From positions 372,001-436,000 of the forward strand of contig NZ_JACXXE010000003.1 of assembly GCF_014764715.1 (NCBI RefSeq): a stretch of 64,000 bases of DNA. Reading direction: 5' to 3'. Origin of the DNA: Bacillus crepusculi. Lineage in GTDB: Bacteria; Bacillota; Bacilli; Bacillales; Bacillaceae. Made by a program: the position numbers and the translations under genes. The notes beneath the pieces were generated by a model. It did no database searches. It saw nothing but the letters and a program-made list of their open reading frames with translations, and was not told where the DNA came from. This document shows, one piece after another, positions 35,360 to 44,094 of this stretch; position 1 is the stretch's first letter; each line of letters begins with the position of its first letter.

Positions 35360-35868
35360 TTATCGTTATTCTTCTTTACACCGACTACTTGGTCCTTTGA
35401 GATGGTCCCAAAATGCCGACTGTCAAAGCTATGTATCCGGTTATCTCCGACCACGAAGTAATGATTTTTTTGTATTTTATCGTGTCCTGTAATGGCTTTC
35501 AGCTGAAAATCCCCTGTCAGGACGTTCCCCATTTTATGTTTTTTCTGTTCTTTTAAATAGGGTTCCTTCCACTTCGCACCATCGACAAATAACTGATCAT
35601 CTTCATACTTGATTGTTTCTCCCGGAAGCCCTATGACCCGTTTGATCAAAATTTGATTTTTAGGTCCATGAAATAGTACATAATCAAACCGATTAATTTT
35701 CGTGAGTTTTGGTGAGAGCTTATTGATTAATAATTCTGTTCCATCTGTAAATGTTGGGTCCATACTAACCCCTTCTACTTTGTACGTGACAAACATGAAA
35801 TTCTTTACTTGGAACAATAAGACGATGCATGTAATAATCATCACCCATAGCAATGGCTTCTTTTTCAT
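35356..35868 (-). CDS. sipV: type I signal peptidase SipV
   Basis: 170 residues with one N-terminal membrane anchor (about 6-26). The catalytic serine is in VEGVSMDPT (residue about 36) and the general-base lysine in ILIKRVIGLPGE (about 76); FVVGDNRIHSFDSRHFG is box E. Gram-positive S26A peptidase that removes signal peptides from exported proteins such as AprE. Location next to yhjE and size agree with SipV, a minor signal peptidase in B. subtilis. The start overlaps the yhjE stop by one base. Confidence 0.88.
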   Translation of the reverse strand: MKKKPLLWVMIITCIVLLFQVKNFMFVTYKVEGVSMDPTFTDGTELLINKLSPKLTKINRFDYVLFHGPKNQILIKRVIGLPGETIKYEDDQLFVDGAKWKEPYLKEQKKHKMGNVLTGDFQLKAITGHDKIQKNHYFVVGDNRIHSFDSRHFGTISKDQVVGVKKNNDK

Positions 35869-36521
35869 TAAGAGCCTCCTTTGTCCTCACGCTTGCTCAT
35901 TCGAATGTTCAGCCTATTTTCTACTCTCTTTCCAACATACCATAATAAAGCAATAACTAGAACCGCAAAAACACTTCTTAACGGATTCTTTACTAAAGCA
36001 GATAGATCATAGCCAATAAAACTAATGATAAAGAGCATGACACACTTACCTGATAAGGCGGCTAATGAAAATTGCCAGATGCTAATTCTTGATAGACCAG
36101 CTACTACATTGACGGCAGCAGAAGGCGTGAAAGGAAAGCAGAGTAAAATAAATAACGGACCAAATCCCCTCTTCTCCACCCAAAGCATCAATTTCTTAAT
36201 GGAAGGGTGTCTGCTGATAAAGTTCAGCATTCTCATCTGCCCAAATTTTCTGATCAGTAAAAAGACAAGAATAGACCCTGCACTTGCACCGATCCAGGTC
36301 AGTAAAAAGCCTTCCCAAAGGCCGAATGCATTTGCATTTGCCACAGCAAACGCAACAAGAGGTAAAAACGGTAGAAATGCTTCTATTAAAGGGAGCAATA
36401 TGGCGACAATTGGTCCAAAGGCCTTGTAGCTTTCAAAAAATGATGTGATATTTTCATGAGTAAAGATGGAAAGAAATGATGGCAATTTATTTGACTCCTT
36501 CAAGGTTTGTCTACTTTTCAT
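35868..36521 (-). CDS. yhjE: TVP38/TMEM64 (SNARE-associated/DedA) membrane protein YhjE
   Basis: 217 residues with about six hydrophobic segments. LPLIEAFLPFLPLVAFAVANANAFG and the VTG-domain region LCFPFTPSAAVNVVAGLSRI are characteristic of the SNARE-associated / DedA superfamily, now viewed as phospholipid scramblase- or flippase-like proteins. Forms a two-gene operon with sipV as in B. subtilis. Confidence 0.82.
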   Translation of the reverse strand: MKSRQTLKESNKLPSFLSIFTHENITSFFESYKAFGPIVAILLPLIEAFLPFLPLVAFAVANANAFGLWEGFLLTWIGASAGSILVFLLIRKFGQMRMLNFISRHPSIKKLMLWVEKRGFGPLFILLCFPFTPSAAVNVVAGLSRISIWQFSLAALSGKCVMLFIISFIGYDLSALVKNPLRSVFAVLVIALLWYVGKRVENRLNIRMSKREDKGGS

Positions 36522-36571
36522 TTTACATGGAAAACATAAAAATATACAAATGAATCCCTCTCATCTCCCCC

Positions 36572-36600
36572 TTGAGATTGTTTGACTCATCCGATATAAT
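36572..36600 (+). promoter_or_regulatory. sigma-A promoter of yhjD
   Basis: TTGAGA at 36572-36577 and TATAAT at 36595-36600 with a 17-bp spacer, 38 bp before the yhjD start. Confidence 0.65.
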
Positions 36601-36638
36601 GAATAGGAACAAATGTTCTATTTTTAAAGAAAGCAGGC

Positions 36639-37007
36639 ATGGACATGACAAGACTATCAAGCGTGCAGCTTCAGATGATGGAACAGGCCATCTTTCTCCC
36701 AATGGTCATCTCCATCCTTAACCGTGATTTGACACACTTAAAAGAACATCAAACATTTAAACTAAATGAACCATATATTCAGCTTGTCACCTCTACATTA
36801 CAGGAAGCTCAAAAGGCACTTTATCAACTGAAGCAGCATTTACGTAAGGAAAAAATGAAAGTACAGCAAATTGATCACGATGAAGGGTTTACGACATATT
36901 TGTTTATCATGAATGGCTATGAGGAAAAGCATAAATACTTTAATCCTCGTATACGGCATCGTGTAGAGGAACTGCTTACTCGTTATTTTCTCAATCAAGC
37001 AAAATAA
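36639..37007 (+). CDS. yhjD: conserved hypothetical protein YhjD
   Basis: 122 residues, mostly helical and soluble, no signal peptide. Contains QAIFLPMVISILNRDLTHL and, near the end, YFNPRIRHRVEELLTRYFL. Length and position beside yhjE fit B. subtilis YhjD, whose role is unknown. ATGs at 36639 and 36645 are both possible; the ribosome site is weak. Confidence 0.65.
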   Translation: MDMTRLSSVQLQMMEQAIFLPMVISILNRDLTHLKEHQTFKLNEPYIQLVTSTLQEAQKALYQLKQHLRKEKMKVQQIDHDEGFTTYLFIMNGYEEKHKYFNPRIRHRVEELLTRYFLNQAK

Positions 37008-37094
37008 AAAATGGCTATATTTTACAAAAATAAAGGGATCCTTCCGTTTTTGTCGAATGGATAATTATACCAAAAATGAGGAGGAACTAAAAAG

Positions 37095-37529
37095 ATGATC
37101 AAAAAAATAGCAGCACTTACTTTAGCCGCAGGATTACTTGTGCCCAGCACAATTTCTGCAACAGAACCAATCCAAGCAAGAAAAGCGGAACCAGCAGCAC
37201 CCGCTCAATTTACAAGTGTAGCCTACACAACAGTTTCCATTGTTGGAAAACGCGTGAAGTTTGAAGTAAAGGCACTGGAAAATTATTTTAACTCAAGCTA
37301 TTATCAGCGCATTGCTTGGACGAGTAATGATGAAGAGCCAAGTGTATTCAATGACAATATTTTATCTGTTATTGTCGCTAAAAAAACCGGACAGGCTTAT
37401 CAAGTCACTTCCTACGAAACGCTTATTTCAGTGAAGGATAAAATTGAATCCGGTCAAAAAGTGTATGGCTGGGCGCTTGCTCTAAATGGCGTCTGGTACC
37501 CAACGATGCCTGCAACCCTTTACTATTAA
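37095..37529 (+). CDS. secreted protein of unknown function
   Basis: 144 residues. A Sec signal peptide is clear (MIKKIAALTLAAGLLVPSTISA, cleavage near ATEP). The mature part is about 120 residues, cysteine-free and rich in Tyr, Val and Ser, with the Trp-containing segments YQRIAWTSNDEEP and KVYGWALALNGVWYP, suggesting a beta-rich extracellular protein. GAGGAGG lies before the ATG. I do not recognise the family; B. subtilis yhjA, also exported, is nearby in the reference order but is shorter. Confidence 0.7.
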   Translation: MIKKIAALTLAAGLLVPSTISATEPIQARKAEPAAPAQFTSVAYTTVSIVGKRVKFEVKALENYFNSSYYQRIAWTSNDEEPSVFNDNILSVIVAKKTGQAYQVTSYETLISVKDKIESGQKVYGWALALNGVWYPTMPATLYY

Positions 37530-37530
37530 A

Positions 37531-37562
37531 AGAAAAAAGCCTGCCACGACGGCAGGCTCCTT
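37531..37562 (-). terminator. terminator of the LCP gene
   Basis: AGCCTGCC (37538-37545) pairs with GGCAGGCT (37551-37558) around ACGAC. On the minus strand it is followed by TTTTTTCTTTT; it may also slow the rightward gene. Confidence 0.8.
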
Positions 37563-37567
37563 CTCAT

Positions 37568-38524
37568 TTATGATAATTCAAGCTGCTCTCTCAGCTCTGT
37601 TCTGACTTCTTCTAATCCCGCTCCATCTAACTCAAAGTAATACACATTCCCAGGCTGATAATCATGGCCCTTTAACTGAATCGTATCCACTGATTTCAAT
37701 GAGCTCAGTAAAGGGAAAAGACCGATAAACTGCTTCATGGACAGATTGGTTGAGACATTATCACCAAGTGTATCAATGATGTTGTCATATGAAGGGATCG
37801 AAGAAATAGATTTAGATTTTTCAAAGATGGCTTGAAGTGCTTCCATTTGTCGCTTTCCGCGCATGAGGTCACTATCTGCCTTTCTCGTTCTCACAAAGGC
37901 TAATGCTTCTTCGCCATTTAATGTATGCGTTCCTGTTTGCACATGAACTTTTCCCTTTGAATCCTTTTCCATTTGTTTTGCGATGCCTTCATCTTCAATG
38001 GTCACTTCAATTCCATTTAGCTCGTCTACAATGTCTTGAAATGCCTTAAAGTTCCCTGAAATCACATAGTCTACTGGAATGTTCAACAAGTTTTCTACCG
38101 TTTTCACTGATAAATCTGCACTCCCAAACGCATGAGCGTGGGCAATTTTATCATATCCTCTTCCCGGAATATCTACATAAGAATCACGAGGAATACTGAG
38201 GAGCTTGATCGTTTTCTCTGTTCGGTTCACCGCCGCCAGTAAGACTGCATCACTTCTTGCTTCATCTACTGTTTCACCTGGACGGCTGTCAATTCCAAGC
38301 AGCAGCACCGAAAAGCTATCCTTCCCTGGATCAAAGGCTTTCACACGCTTTTGCGAGGTATCTCCTCTTTCTAAAGAGACTTGCGCCTTATTCGACGCTT
38401 TTGTAATTTTATAATAGGCGTATCCTGTCACAGATACCGCCATCACCATGACAAATGCCATGATAAACAGCACGGCTTTCACCCAAGGTCTCAGCCTTCT
38501 TTTTGATCTTGTTTTTTCCTTCAT
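37568..38524 (-). CDS. LytR-CpsA-Psr family cell-wall polymer transferase
   Basis: 318 residues: a basic cytosolic N-terminus, one membrane anchor (about 15-37) and an extracellular LCP domain. Catalytic and lipid-phosphate motifs are LLLGIDSRPGETVDEARSD, LSIPRDSYVDIPGRGYDKIAHA and ALAFVRTRKADSDLMRGKRQ. LCP enzymes attach wall teichoic acid or similar polymers to peptidoglycan (TagTUV in B. subtilis). Which paralogue this is cannot be told here. Monocistronic, with terminator. Confidence 0.88.
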   Translation of the reverse strand: MKEKTRSKRRLRPWVKAVLFIMAFVMVMAVSVTGYAYYKITKASNKAQVSLERGDTSQKRVKAFDPGKDSFSVLLLGIDSRPGETVDEARSDAVLLAAVNRTEKTIKLLSIPRDSYVDIPGRGYDKIAHAHAFGSADLSVKTVENLLNIPVDYVISGNFKAFQDIVDELNGIEVTIEDEGIAKQMEKDSKGKVHVQTGTHTLNGEEALAFVRTRKADSDLMRGKRQMEALQAIFEKSKSISSIPSYDNIIDTLGDNVSTNLSMKQFIGLFPLLSSLKSVDTIQLKGHDYQPGNVYYFELDGAGLEEVRTELREQLELS

Positions 38525-38631
38525 CCTTTCCGAACCCTCACTCTATCTTAGTCTATCAATGTAGGTTCCACTATAACATATTTCGATGAAAGTTTCCTGC
38601 ATGCAACATATTTTTATGAATCCACAATAAA

Positions 38632-38658
38632 AAAGCCGCTCAAAATGAGCAGCCTTTC
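38632..38658 (-). terminator. terminator of the ycl iron-transport operon
   Basis: On the minus strand GGCTGCTCA pairs with TGAGCGGC and is followed by TTTTTTATTG. Confidence 0.75.
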
Positions 38659-38663
38659 ATCCT

Positions 38664-39608
38664 TTATTTTTGATCAATTCCTTGTTTCACTTCATCAATC
38701 ATGGCAGTCAATGATTCAAGACCGCCGCCAGATAAATACCACATGTCAGAATTCAAATACACCACATGGTTGTTCTTGATCGCTTTGACTGATTTCACAT
38801 AATCATTTTCAACAAGCTGCTTTGCAGAAGTTTCCTCTCCAATCGCTGCACCTCGATCAACGACAAATAGGTAATCTGGGTTCGTTTTGACCATGTACTC
38901 ATACGAAATGCTTTGACCGTGTTTATCAGATGGCTCAAGCTTTTGATCTGCAGGAGTGATCCCAAACACATCATGGATGAGACCGTATCTTGACTTAGGA
39001 CCAAAAGCAGTCATTTTGCTGTCGTTCGCCATGATCACAAGACCATTTTTCTTTAACTCTTTTGCTTGTTTCTTTAATGCATCCACTTTTTGATCAATGG
39101 CTGCAAGTTCTTCTTTGACTTTGTCTTCCTTATCAAAAATCTTCCCTAACGTCGTGGCATTCTTTTTAAATGATTCCATATAGTTGGCATTGTCTACATC
39201 CATATAAATGGTAGGGGCAATTTTAGAAAATTCATCGAAGGCATCTGCTTGACGATGCTGGATAATGATTAAATCTGGATCTAACTCGGCGATTTTTTCA
39301 AAGTTCGGCTCTTTTAATCCGCCAACATTCTCATATTTGTCACCTTCATATTTGGATAAATATTGAGGCACAACTTGTTTTGGTAAAGCTGTCACGTTCA
39401 CACCTAGTTTGTCCAGCGTATCAAGGCTTCCCATATCAAACACAACCACTTTTTTCGGGTTTTTCTTGATCTTCACGCCATCTTTATTCAGCATGTCTTT
39501 TACCGTGACCGTTTCCTCTTTTGTTCCTTCTGTTTTTCCTTGGTTCCCGCAGGCAGCGAGTACAGCAATCGCTGTTAATACAGTCATTATCCAAATCCAT
39601 TTTTTCAT
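38664..39608 (-). CDS. yclQ: ferric-siderophore (petrobactin-type) binding lipoprotein YclQ
   Basis: 314 residues. Lipoprotein signal peptide with lipobox LAACG (Cys about 20), then a type III periplasmic-binding fold: KVVVFDMGSLDTLDKLGV, AELDPDLIIIQHRQADAFDE, IAPTIYMDVDNANY and LNSDMWYLSGGGLESL. The subclass matches YclQ, the petrobactin receptor of B. subtilis, by length and operon order. The anchored protein hands the ferric chelate to YclN/YclO. Last gene of the operon. Confidence 0.85.
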   Translation of the reverse strand: MKKWIWIMTVLTAIAVLAACGNQGKTEGTKEETVTVKDMLNKDGVKIKKNPKKVVVFDMGSLDTLDKLGVNVTALPKQVVPQYLSKYEGDKYENVGGLKEPNFEKIAELDPDLIIIQHRQADAFDEFSKIAPTIYMDVDNANYMESFKKNATTLGKIFDKEDKVKEELAAIDQKVDALKKQAKELKKNGLVIMANDSKMTAFGPKSRYGLIHDVFGITPADQKLEPSDKHGQSISYEYMVKTNPDYLFVVDRGAAIGEETSAKQLVENDYVKSVKAIKNNHVVYLNSDMWYLSGGGLESLTAMIDEVKQGIDQK

Positions 39609-39630
39609 AATAGATCACCTCTTCATTTTT

Positions 39631-40389
39631 TTAAGAAAAATATAAGCAAATGCGCTCACCACGAATGACTTCAATCGGTATGCGCATGTCATAAATTTGT
39701 TCAAGTGCATCTGTTTGAATCACTTCATCGACTCCGCCTTCTTTGATCACCTGCCCATCTTTTAAGGCGACGATATGATCGGAATACACAGAGGCAAAGT
39801 TAATATCATGGAGAACCACAACAATCGTTTTCCCAAGATCATGAACGAGCTGCTGAAACAGCTTCATCATCTCAACAGAATGATTCATGTCCAGATTGTT
39901 TAAAGGCTCATCTAGGAAAATATAATCCGTATCCTGAGCCAGCACCATTGCAATAAAGGCTCTTTGCCTTTGTCCACCGCTTAATTCATCTAAGTATTGA
40001 TGCTGGATATCAATGAGCCTCATGTATTGAAGCGACACATCAATCATCTTCTCATCCTCTTTTGTCAGATGACCTTGTGAGTAAGGAAAACGGCCAAAGC
40101 TGACAAGCTCCCGAACGGTCAGGCGCACACTCATGTGATTGGACTGCTTTAAAATGCTCATCTTCTTCGCAAGCTCCTGCGGGGGATACGCACTATAAGG
40201 TTTGTCTTCTAAATAAGCTGCACCTGAGTCTGGCTGAATCAGTCGGCTCATGATGGACAAAAGTGTGCTCTTGCCTGCGCCATTTGGACCAATGAGAGAG
40301 GTCAGGTGTCCTTTTTTCACACTGACAGTTGTTTCGTGTAGCACTGTTTTTCCGTTATATGTCTTACTGACTCCCTTCATCAAGACCAT
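39631..40389 (-). CDS. yclP: iron-siderophore ABC transporter ATPase YclP
   Basis: 252 residues. Walker A IGPNGAGKSTLL (about 33-44), Q-loop, signature YLDELSGGQRQRAFIAM, Walker B DYIFLDEPLNNLD and the switch HDINFA; typical FepC-type ATPase energising siderophore uptake. AAAGGAG precedes the ATG and the gene overlaps yclO by 10 bp. Confidence 0.88.
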   Translation of the reverse strand: MVLMKGVSKTYNGKTVLHETTVSVKKGHLTSLIGPNGAGKSTLLSIMSRLIQPDSGAAYLEDKPYSAYPPQELAKKMSILKQSNHMSVRLTVRELVSFGRFPYSQGHLTKEDEKMIDVSLQYMRLIDIQHQYLDELSGGQRQRAFIAMVLAQDTDYIFLDEPLNNLDMNHSVEMMKLFQQLVHDLGKTIVVVLHDINFASVYSDHIVALKDGQVIKEGGVDEVIQTDALEQIYDMRIPIEVIRGERICLYFS

Positions 40390-41330
40390 GAACGACTCTC
40401 CTTTAACAGTAAATAAATAAAATACAATCCGCCGACTAAATCAATCAACACACTCAGCGGCGTTTCAAAGGTAAATACCTTTTCTACAAGAAACTCCCCG
40501 CCTACAAGGGCAATGACACTGATGAAAAAAGAGCCTAGTAGCAAGTACGTATGCCGGTATGTACGAAATAGCTCTCTTGCCACGTTCACAACGAGTAAGC
40601 CAAGAAATGTAATAGGTCCGACAAGAGCCGTTGCGATAGACACAAGGACGGCAATCACGATCAGCATCTTTTTTGTGATGCTGTCATAGTCAATCCCTAG
40701 ATTCACCGCATGTTCCTTTCCTAAGGACATCACATCTAATTTGGAGCGGAATGTCCAAATATAAAGACATAGCGCCACGAATAAAACAGAGGCAATGAGT
40801 AAGATATCCGTATTCATGTGGTTAAAGCTTGCAAAGGATTTATCCTGTACCACTTGGTATTCATTCGGATCAATCAGCATTTCCATAAAGGAAGAAAGAC
40901 TTTTGAACAATGTACCAAAGACAATCCCAACAAGTAGTAGTAAGAAAATATGCTTGTTTTTGCGCTTGAACATCATCGTATATAGCAGCACAGAAAAAAG
41001 AATCATCAGCCCAACGCAAAGGAAAAAATTCAGGTTCTTATTGACGATCATCCAATTGGTCGATCCAAACAGATAAATCATCGCTGTTTGCAAAAACAAG
41101 TACAGTGCGTCTAGACCTAAAATGCTTGGCGTTAAGATTCGATTGTTAGTCAGCGTTTGAAACACAACAGATGAAAAGGCAATCGCGCCTCCCGTCAATG
41201 TCATCGCAAGCACTTTCTTTAAACGGCTCGGGACTGTGTACTGCCAGTATCCCATTTGAAAGGCGACAAAGATCACGATCAGCGCCGCTGCAATGGCTGC
41301 AATGAGGAATAATGTACGTTTCTTATGCAT
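40380..41330 (-). CDS. yclO: iron-siderophore ABC transporter permease YclO
   Basis: 316 residues, about nine transmembrane helices, FecCD family: LTGGAIAFSSVVFQTLTNNRILTPSILGLDALY near residue 45 and the coupling region ITFLGLLVVNVARELFRTYRHTYLLLGS. Forms a heterodimeric channel with YclN; overlaps it by 8 bp. Confidence 0.86.
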   Translation of the reverse strand: MHKKRTLFLIAAIAAALIVIFVAFQMGYWQYTVPSRLKKVLAMTLTGGAIAFSSVVFQTLTNNRILTPSILGLDALYLFLQTAMIYLFGSTNWMIVNKNLNFFLCVGLMILFSVLLYTMMFKRKNKHIFLLLLVGIVFGTLFKSLSSFMEMLIDPNEYQVVQDKSFASFNHMNTDILLIASVLFVALCLYIWTFRSKLDVMSLGKEHAVNLGIDYDSITKKMLIVIAVLVSIATALVGPITFLGLLVVNVARELFRTYRHTYLLLGSFFISVIALVGGEFLVEKVFTFETPLSVLIDLVGGLYFIYLLLKESRSWS

Positions 41331-42273
41331 AGCGTTTCCTCCTTAATAGCATGTACAGGAAGATCGCACTTCCGATGATGCCCACCATGAGCCCAACAGA
41401 AATTTCATATGGATAAATGATCACCCTTCCGAGCACATCACAAATCAAAACAAAAATAGCTCCTAGTAAGGCTGTATGCGGGAGGCTTTTTTTCAAATGA
41501 TCGCCGCGGTAGATCGATACAATATTAGGAATGATCAAGCCAAGAAATGGCAGCATTCCGACAGTTAAAATGGTGACAGACGTAATCATCGAAACGATCA
41601 CCAAACCAACCGCCATCACACGTTTATACGTTAAACCTAAGTTGACGGCAAAGCTCTCGCCCATGCCCGCCACTGTAAAGCGGTCAGCATATAAATACGC
41701 GATGATCAAAAGAGGAACACTCACATAGAGCAGCTCATAACGCCCCTGAACAATAAGAGAAAAATCCCCTTGAAGCCATGCGGACACGTTTTGGATCAGA
41801 TCATATTTATAAGCTATAAACGTAGAGATTGAACTGACGATCCCGCCAAACATTAAACCGACTAACGGTACATAGATCGTATCGTTCACCTTAATATGGC
41901 GTAGAATTTTTAAGAAAAGAAGATTGCCAGCTAAAGTAAATAGAAAGGCAATTGCCATTTTCATGAGCGGGCTCGCATGTGTAAAGATGAGCATCGCTGC
42001 TAAAATACCAAGCTTGGCCCAATCCATCGTTCCTGCAGTGGTTGGTGAAACAAATTTATTCCTCGTCATGCTTTGCATCATAAATCCGCATAAACTAAGG
42101 CTCATGCCAGCAAGAACTATACTCATCAGCCGCGGAATACGACTTGACCATAAGGTATGCATCTGTTCATCGGTTAGATGAAATATCTGCAAAATCGACA
42201 GATCCTGTACACCGACAAACAGTGAAGCACACGCCAAACACACAAATAACAAACTTAATTGATACAGCTTCAT
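41323..42273 (-). CDS. yclN: iron-siderophore ABC transporter permease YclN
   Basis: 316 residues, FecCD-type permease: IVLAGMSLSLCGFMMQSMTRNKFVSPTTAG and the coupling region LPFLGLIIPNIVSIYRGDHLKKSLPHTALLGA. First gene of yclNOPQ, all overlapping or closely spaced, under a Fur box. In B. subtilis the ycl operon lies elsewhere on the chromosome, so its place here is a rearrangement or independent insertion. Confidence 0.86.
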   Translation of the reverse strand: MKLYQLSLLFVCLACASLFVGVQDLSILQIFHLTDEQMHTLWSSRIPRLMSIVLAGMSLSLCGFMMQSMTRNKFVSPTTAGTMDWAKLGILAAMLIFTHASPLMKMAIAFLFTLAGNLLFLKILRHIKVNDTIYVPLVGLMFGGIVSSISTFIAYKYDLIQNVSAWLQGDFSLIVQGRYELLYVSVPLLIIAYLYADRFTVAGMGESFAVNLGLTYKRVMAVGLVIVSMITSVTILTVGMLPFLGLIIPNIVSIYRGDHLKKSLPHTALLGAIFVLICDVLGRVIIYPYEISVGLMVGIIGSAIFLYMLLRRKRYA

Positions 42274-42313
42274 ACAGGTTTCTCACTTTCTATCAAGCTC
42301 TCTCCGCTATAAA

Positions 42314-42328
42314 TGATTATCATTATCA
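42314..42328 (-). promoter_or_regulatory. Fur box upstream of yclNOPQ
   Basis: TGATTATCATTATCA matches the Fur consensus TGATAATNATTATCA with one mismatch and lies 40 bp before the yclN start. Confidence 0.75.
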
Positions 42329-42403
42329 ATTAAGCGACAGTACATATATTATCACATCTAGTGAAATATTCAATACCGGAATGAGGAAGAATCGCAGTTC
42401 ATA

Positions 42404-42432
42404 AAAAAACAGCTTACAAACAGCTGCTTTTC
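42404..42432 (-). terminator. weak terminator after barstar gene
   Basis: On the minus strand AAAAGCAGC can pair with GCTGTTTTT (one G-U) across TGTTTGTAA and runs into TTTTTTT. Confidence 0.5.
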
Positions 42433-42437
42433 CTAAA

Positions 42438-42713
42438 TTATTGAATGTGCAGTTGAAATTGTCCCTCCAATTCCTCTTCTGCTTCTTGAAATAACTGCCG
42501 CAAGCTCTCTGCATAATCGCCAAGCTCTTTTTTGCTCGTTTGAAAATTCACCCATGTCAGCTCTACCGGAAGGTTCACTTCTCCTGTCAAACAGTCCCAA
42601 AGAGCATCAAGGTTTTTCCCGTAATAGTCAGGAAGGTGTAAAACTGTTTTTAGCTGATCATGAAGCTCTTCTTGCGACCTGCACGCCGCGCCGTCCAGCT
42701 GCACTTTTTTCAT
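42438..42713 (-). CDS. barstar-family ribonuclease inhibitor
   Basis: 91 residues from MKKVQLDGAACRS; AGAGGGG is 9 nt upstream of this ATG. LPDYYGKNLDALWDCLTGEV is nearly the barstar barnase-binding helix and loop, including the Asp of the DALWD helix and the TWVNFQTSK strand. Barstar blocks the active site of secreted guanyl RNases (barnase, binase) inside the producing cell. No RNase gene is in this window, so it is unlinked or protects against toxins with barnase-like domains. Cytoplasmic. Confidence 0.85.
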   Translation of the reverse strand: MKKVQLDGAACRSQEELHDQLKTVLHLPDYYGKNLDALWDCLTGEVNLPVELTWVNFQTSKKELGDYAESLRQLFQEAEEELEGQFQLHIQ

Positions 42714-42778
42714 ATTCATCTTCCCCTCTCTTGCCTTTATTTTAAACGAATTGAAGGGGAAAGAGAAAGATGGATATC

Positions 42779-43948
42779 TCACTTTTGTTTCTGCCTAAAG
42801 CCTGTGATCAACAGGATGAGACAGGCAGCCAAAACGATCAAGAAAAAGAGGGTTAACACCATCTGAGTACCGTACATATCAGCAAAAAGTCCGACAAAAA
42901 CACTCGGAATGCCAAGACCTAAATAAGCAAACAAGTAATACCCTGCAACGGCTCTAGCCGCCTCCTTCTTCCCTCGCTCAACAATAAGCTGAAGGCCACC
43001 TAAATAAGTAAATCCATAGCAAGCAGTGCCCGCAAGCATGGTTCCGGCAAGCACAAGAGAGATGGAACCGATATTTGCACCGAATAACAAGAGACCATAT
43101 CCGCACGGAAGACAGATAAATCCCACACGGAGCGCTACTGTGCTATTCATCTTACGAACAAAGGGCTGCATGAGGACACCTGCCATATTAATCAAAAACA
43201 GCGCTGGCCCTACCCATAATTCATAGCCAGTTAATTTGAGCTGTGCTGGCAAAATCGAAATGACAAGCCCGCACACCGACCATGCGATGGCAATGGCCAA
43301 GTTCGCTGGCATCGTGCCTTTTGGAAACCTTGGCAGATTCATCAATGGTTTACCTAGATCTCCTTGTACAGGAGGTACTAAAAAGAAAATACCTATGATG
43401 GTTATCATCAAAAAGACCAACACAATCCAATAGCTAAGCGGCGTGAGTGACACACCTTGAAAAGAAAGAAGCGCTGTAAAAAGAGCACCTCCCCCAAACC
43501 CAACCGAACTACATAATGCAATAAAAGTAGGGATCCAGCCGGATTTCTCTGGATATAAAGCAATCAAATAGGCCGTGCATGTTCCAACACTTAGACCAAG
43601 CCCCACTCCTTGCAAAAGCCGGGCAGCAAAGAGCATCTGTATAGAAGGGGCAACGGTCATCAACAGGGTGGCACATAACGAAAAGCAAAGCGCAACCAAT
43701 AAAATGGGTTTGCGCCCAGCACGGTCAGAAATACCGCCGAGAAAAAGCAATACTGGAATCAGTCCGAATACATACGCAGCAAATACAAGTGCTGTTGCCG
43801 CTTTTCCGTATCCTGCTTGATCTGCATACACCGTATAAAGCGGCACTTGCAGGTTCACAGCGGTCGTAATCATGAAAAGACCAAATAAAACGAAAATAAA
43901 TGGCAGCATGGATCGTTGTGCCGTTTCTTCTTTTGTTGCAGGAATCAT
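42779..43948 (-). CDS. MFS transporter
   Basis: 389 residues with 12 transmembrane helices. Motif A between helices 2 and 3 is GGISDRAGRKPILL, followed by LFAARLLQGVGLGLSVGTCTAYL (motif C-like region). Drug/metabolite-proton antiporter class; substrate unknown. It is divergent from a MocR-type regulator that probably controls it. The barstar gene follows after about 65 bp. Confidence 0.85.
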   Translation of the reverse strand: MIPATKEETAQRSMLPFIFVLFGLFMITTAVNLQVPLYTVYADQAGYGKAATALVFAAYVFGLIPVLLFLGGISDRAGRKPILLVALCFSLCATLLMTVAPSIQMLFAARLLQGVGLGLSVGTCTAYLIALYPEKSGWIPTFIALCSSVGFGGGALFTALLSFQGVSLTPLSYWIVLVFLMITIIGIFFLVPPVQGDLGKPLMNLPRFPKGTMPANLAIAIAWSVCGLVISILPAQLKLTGYELWVGPALFLINMAGVLMQPFVRKMNSTVALRVGFICLPCGYGLLLFGANIGSISLVLAGTMLAGTACYGFTYLGGLQLIVERGKKEAARAVAGYYLFAYLGLGIPSVFVGLFADMYGTQMVLTLFFLIVLAACLILLITGFRQKQK

Positions 43949-44059
43949 GTGACTCTCTCCTCTATTATGTAAATGACATGTGACAACAGTTTACACATCT
44001 TTTGGATTACTTCCTACATCCAAAAACGACTCTGTTGACCAGTCCATAATTCCATGTCA

Positions 44060-44076
44060 TCATATGATCACGTGAT
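44060..44076. promoter_or_regulatory. tandem palindromes in the MFS/MocR divergent promoter region
   Basis: TCATATGA (44060-44067) is followed immediately by TCACGTGA (44068-44075); both are perfect 8-bp palindromes with the same TCA/TGA arms, 20 bp before the MocR start. Plausible regulator site. Confidence 0.4.
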
Positions 44077-44094
44077 AAAGAGAGAAGGTGCCTC

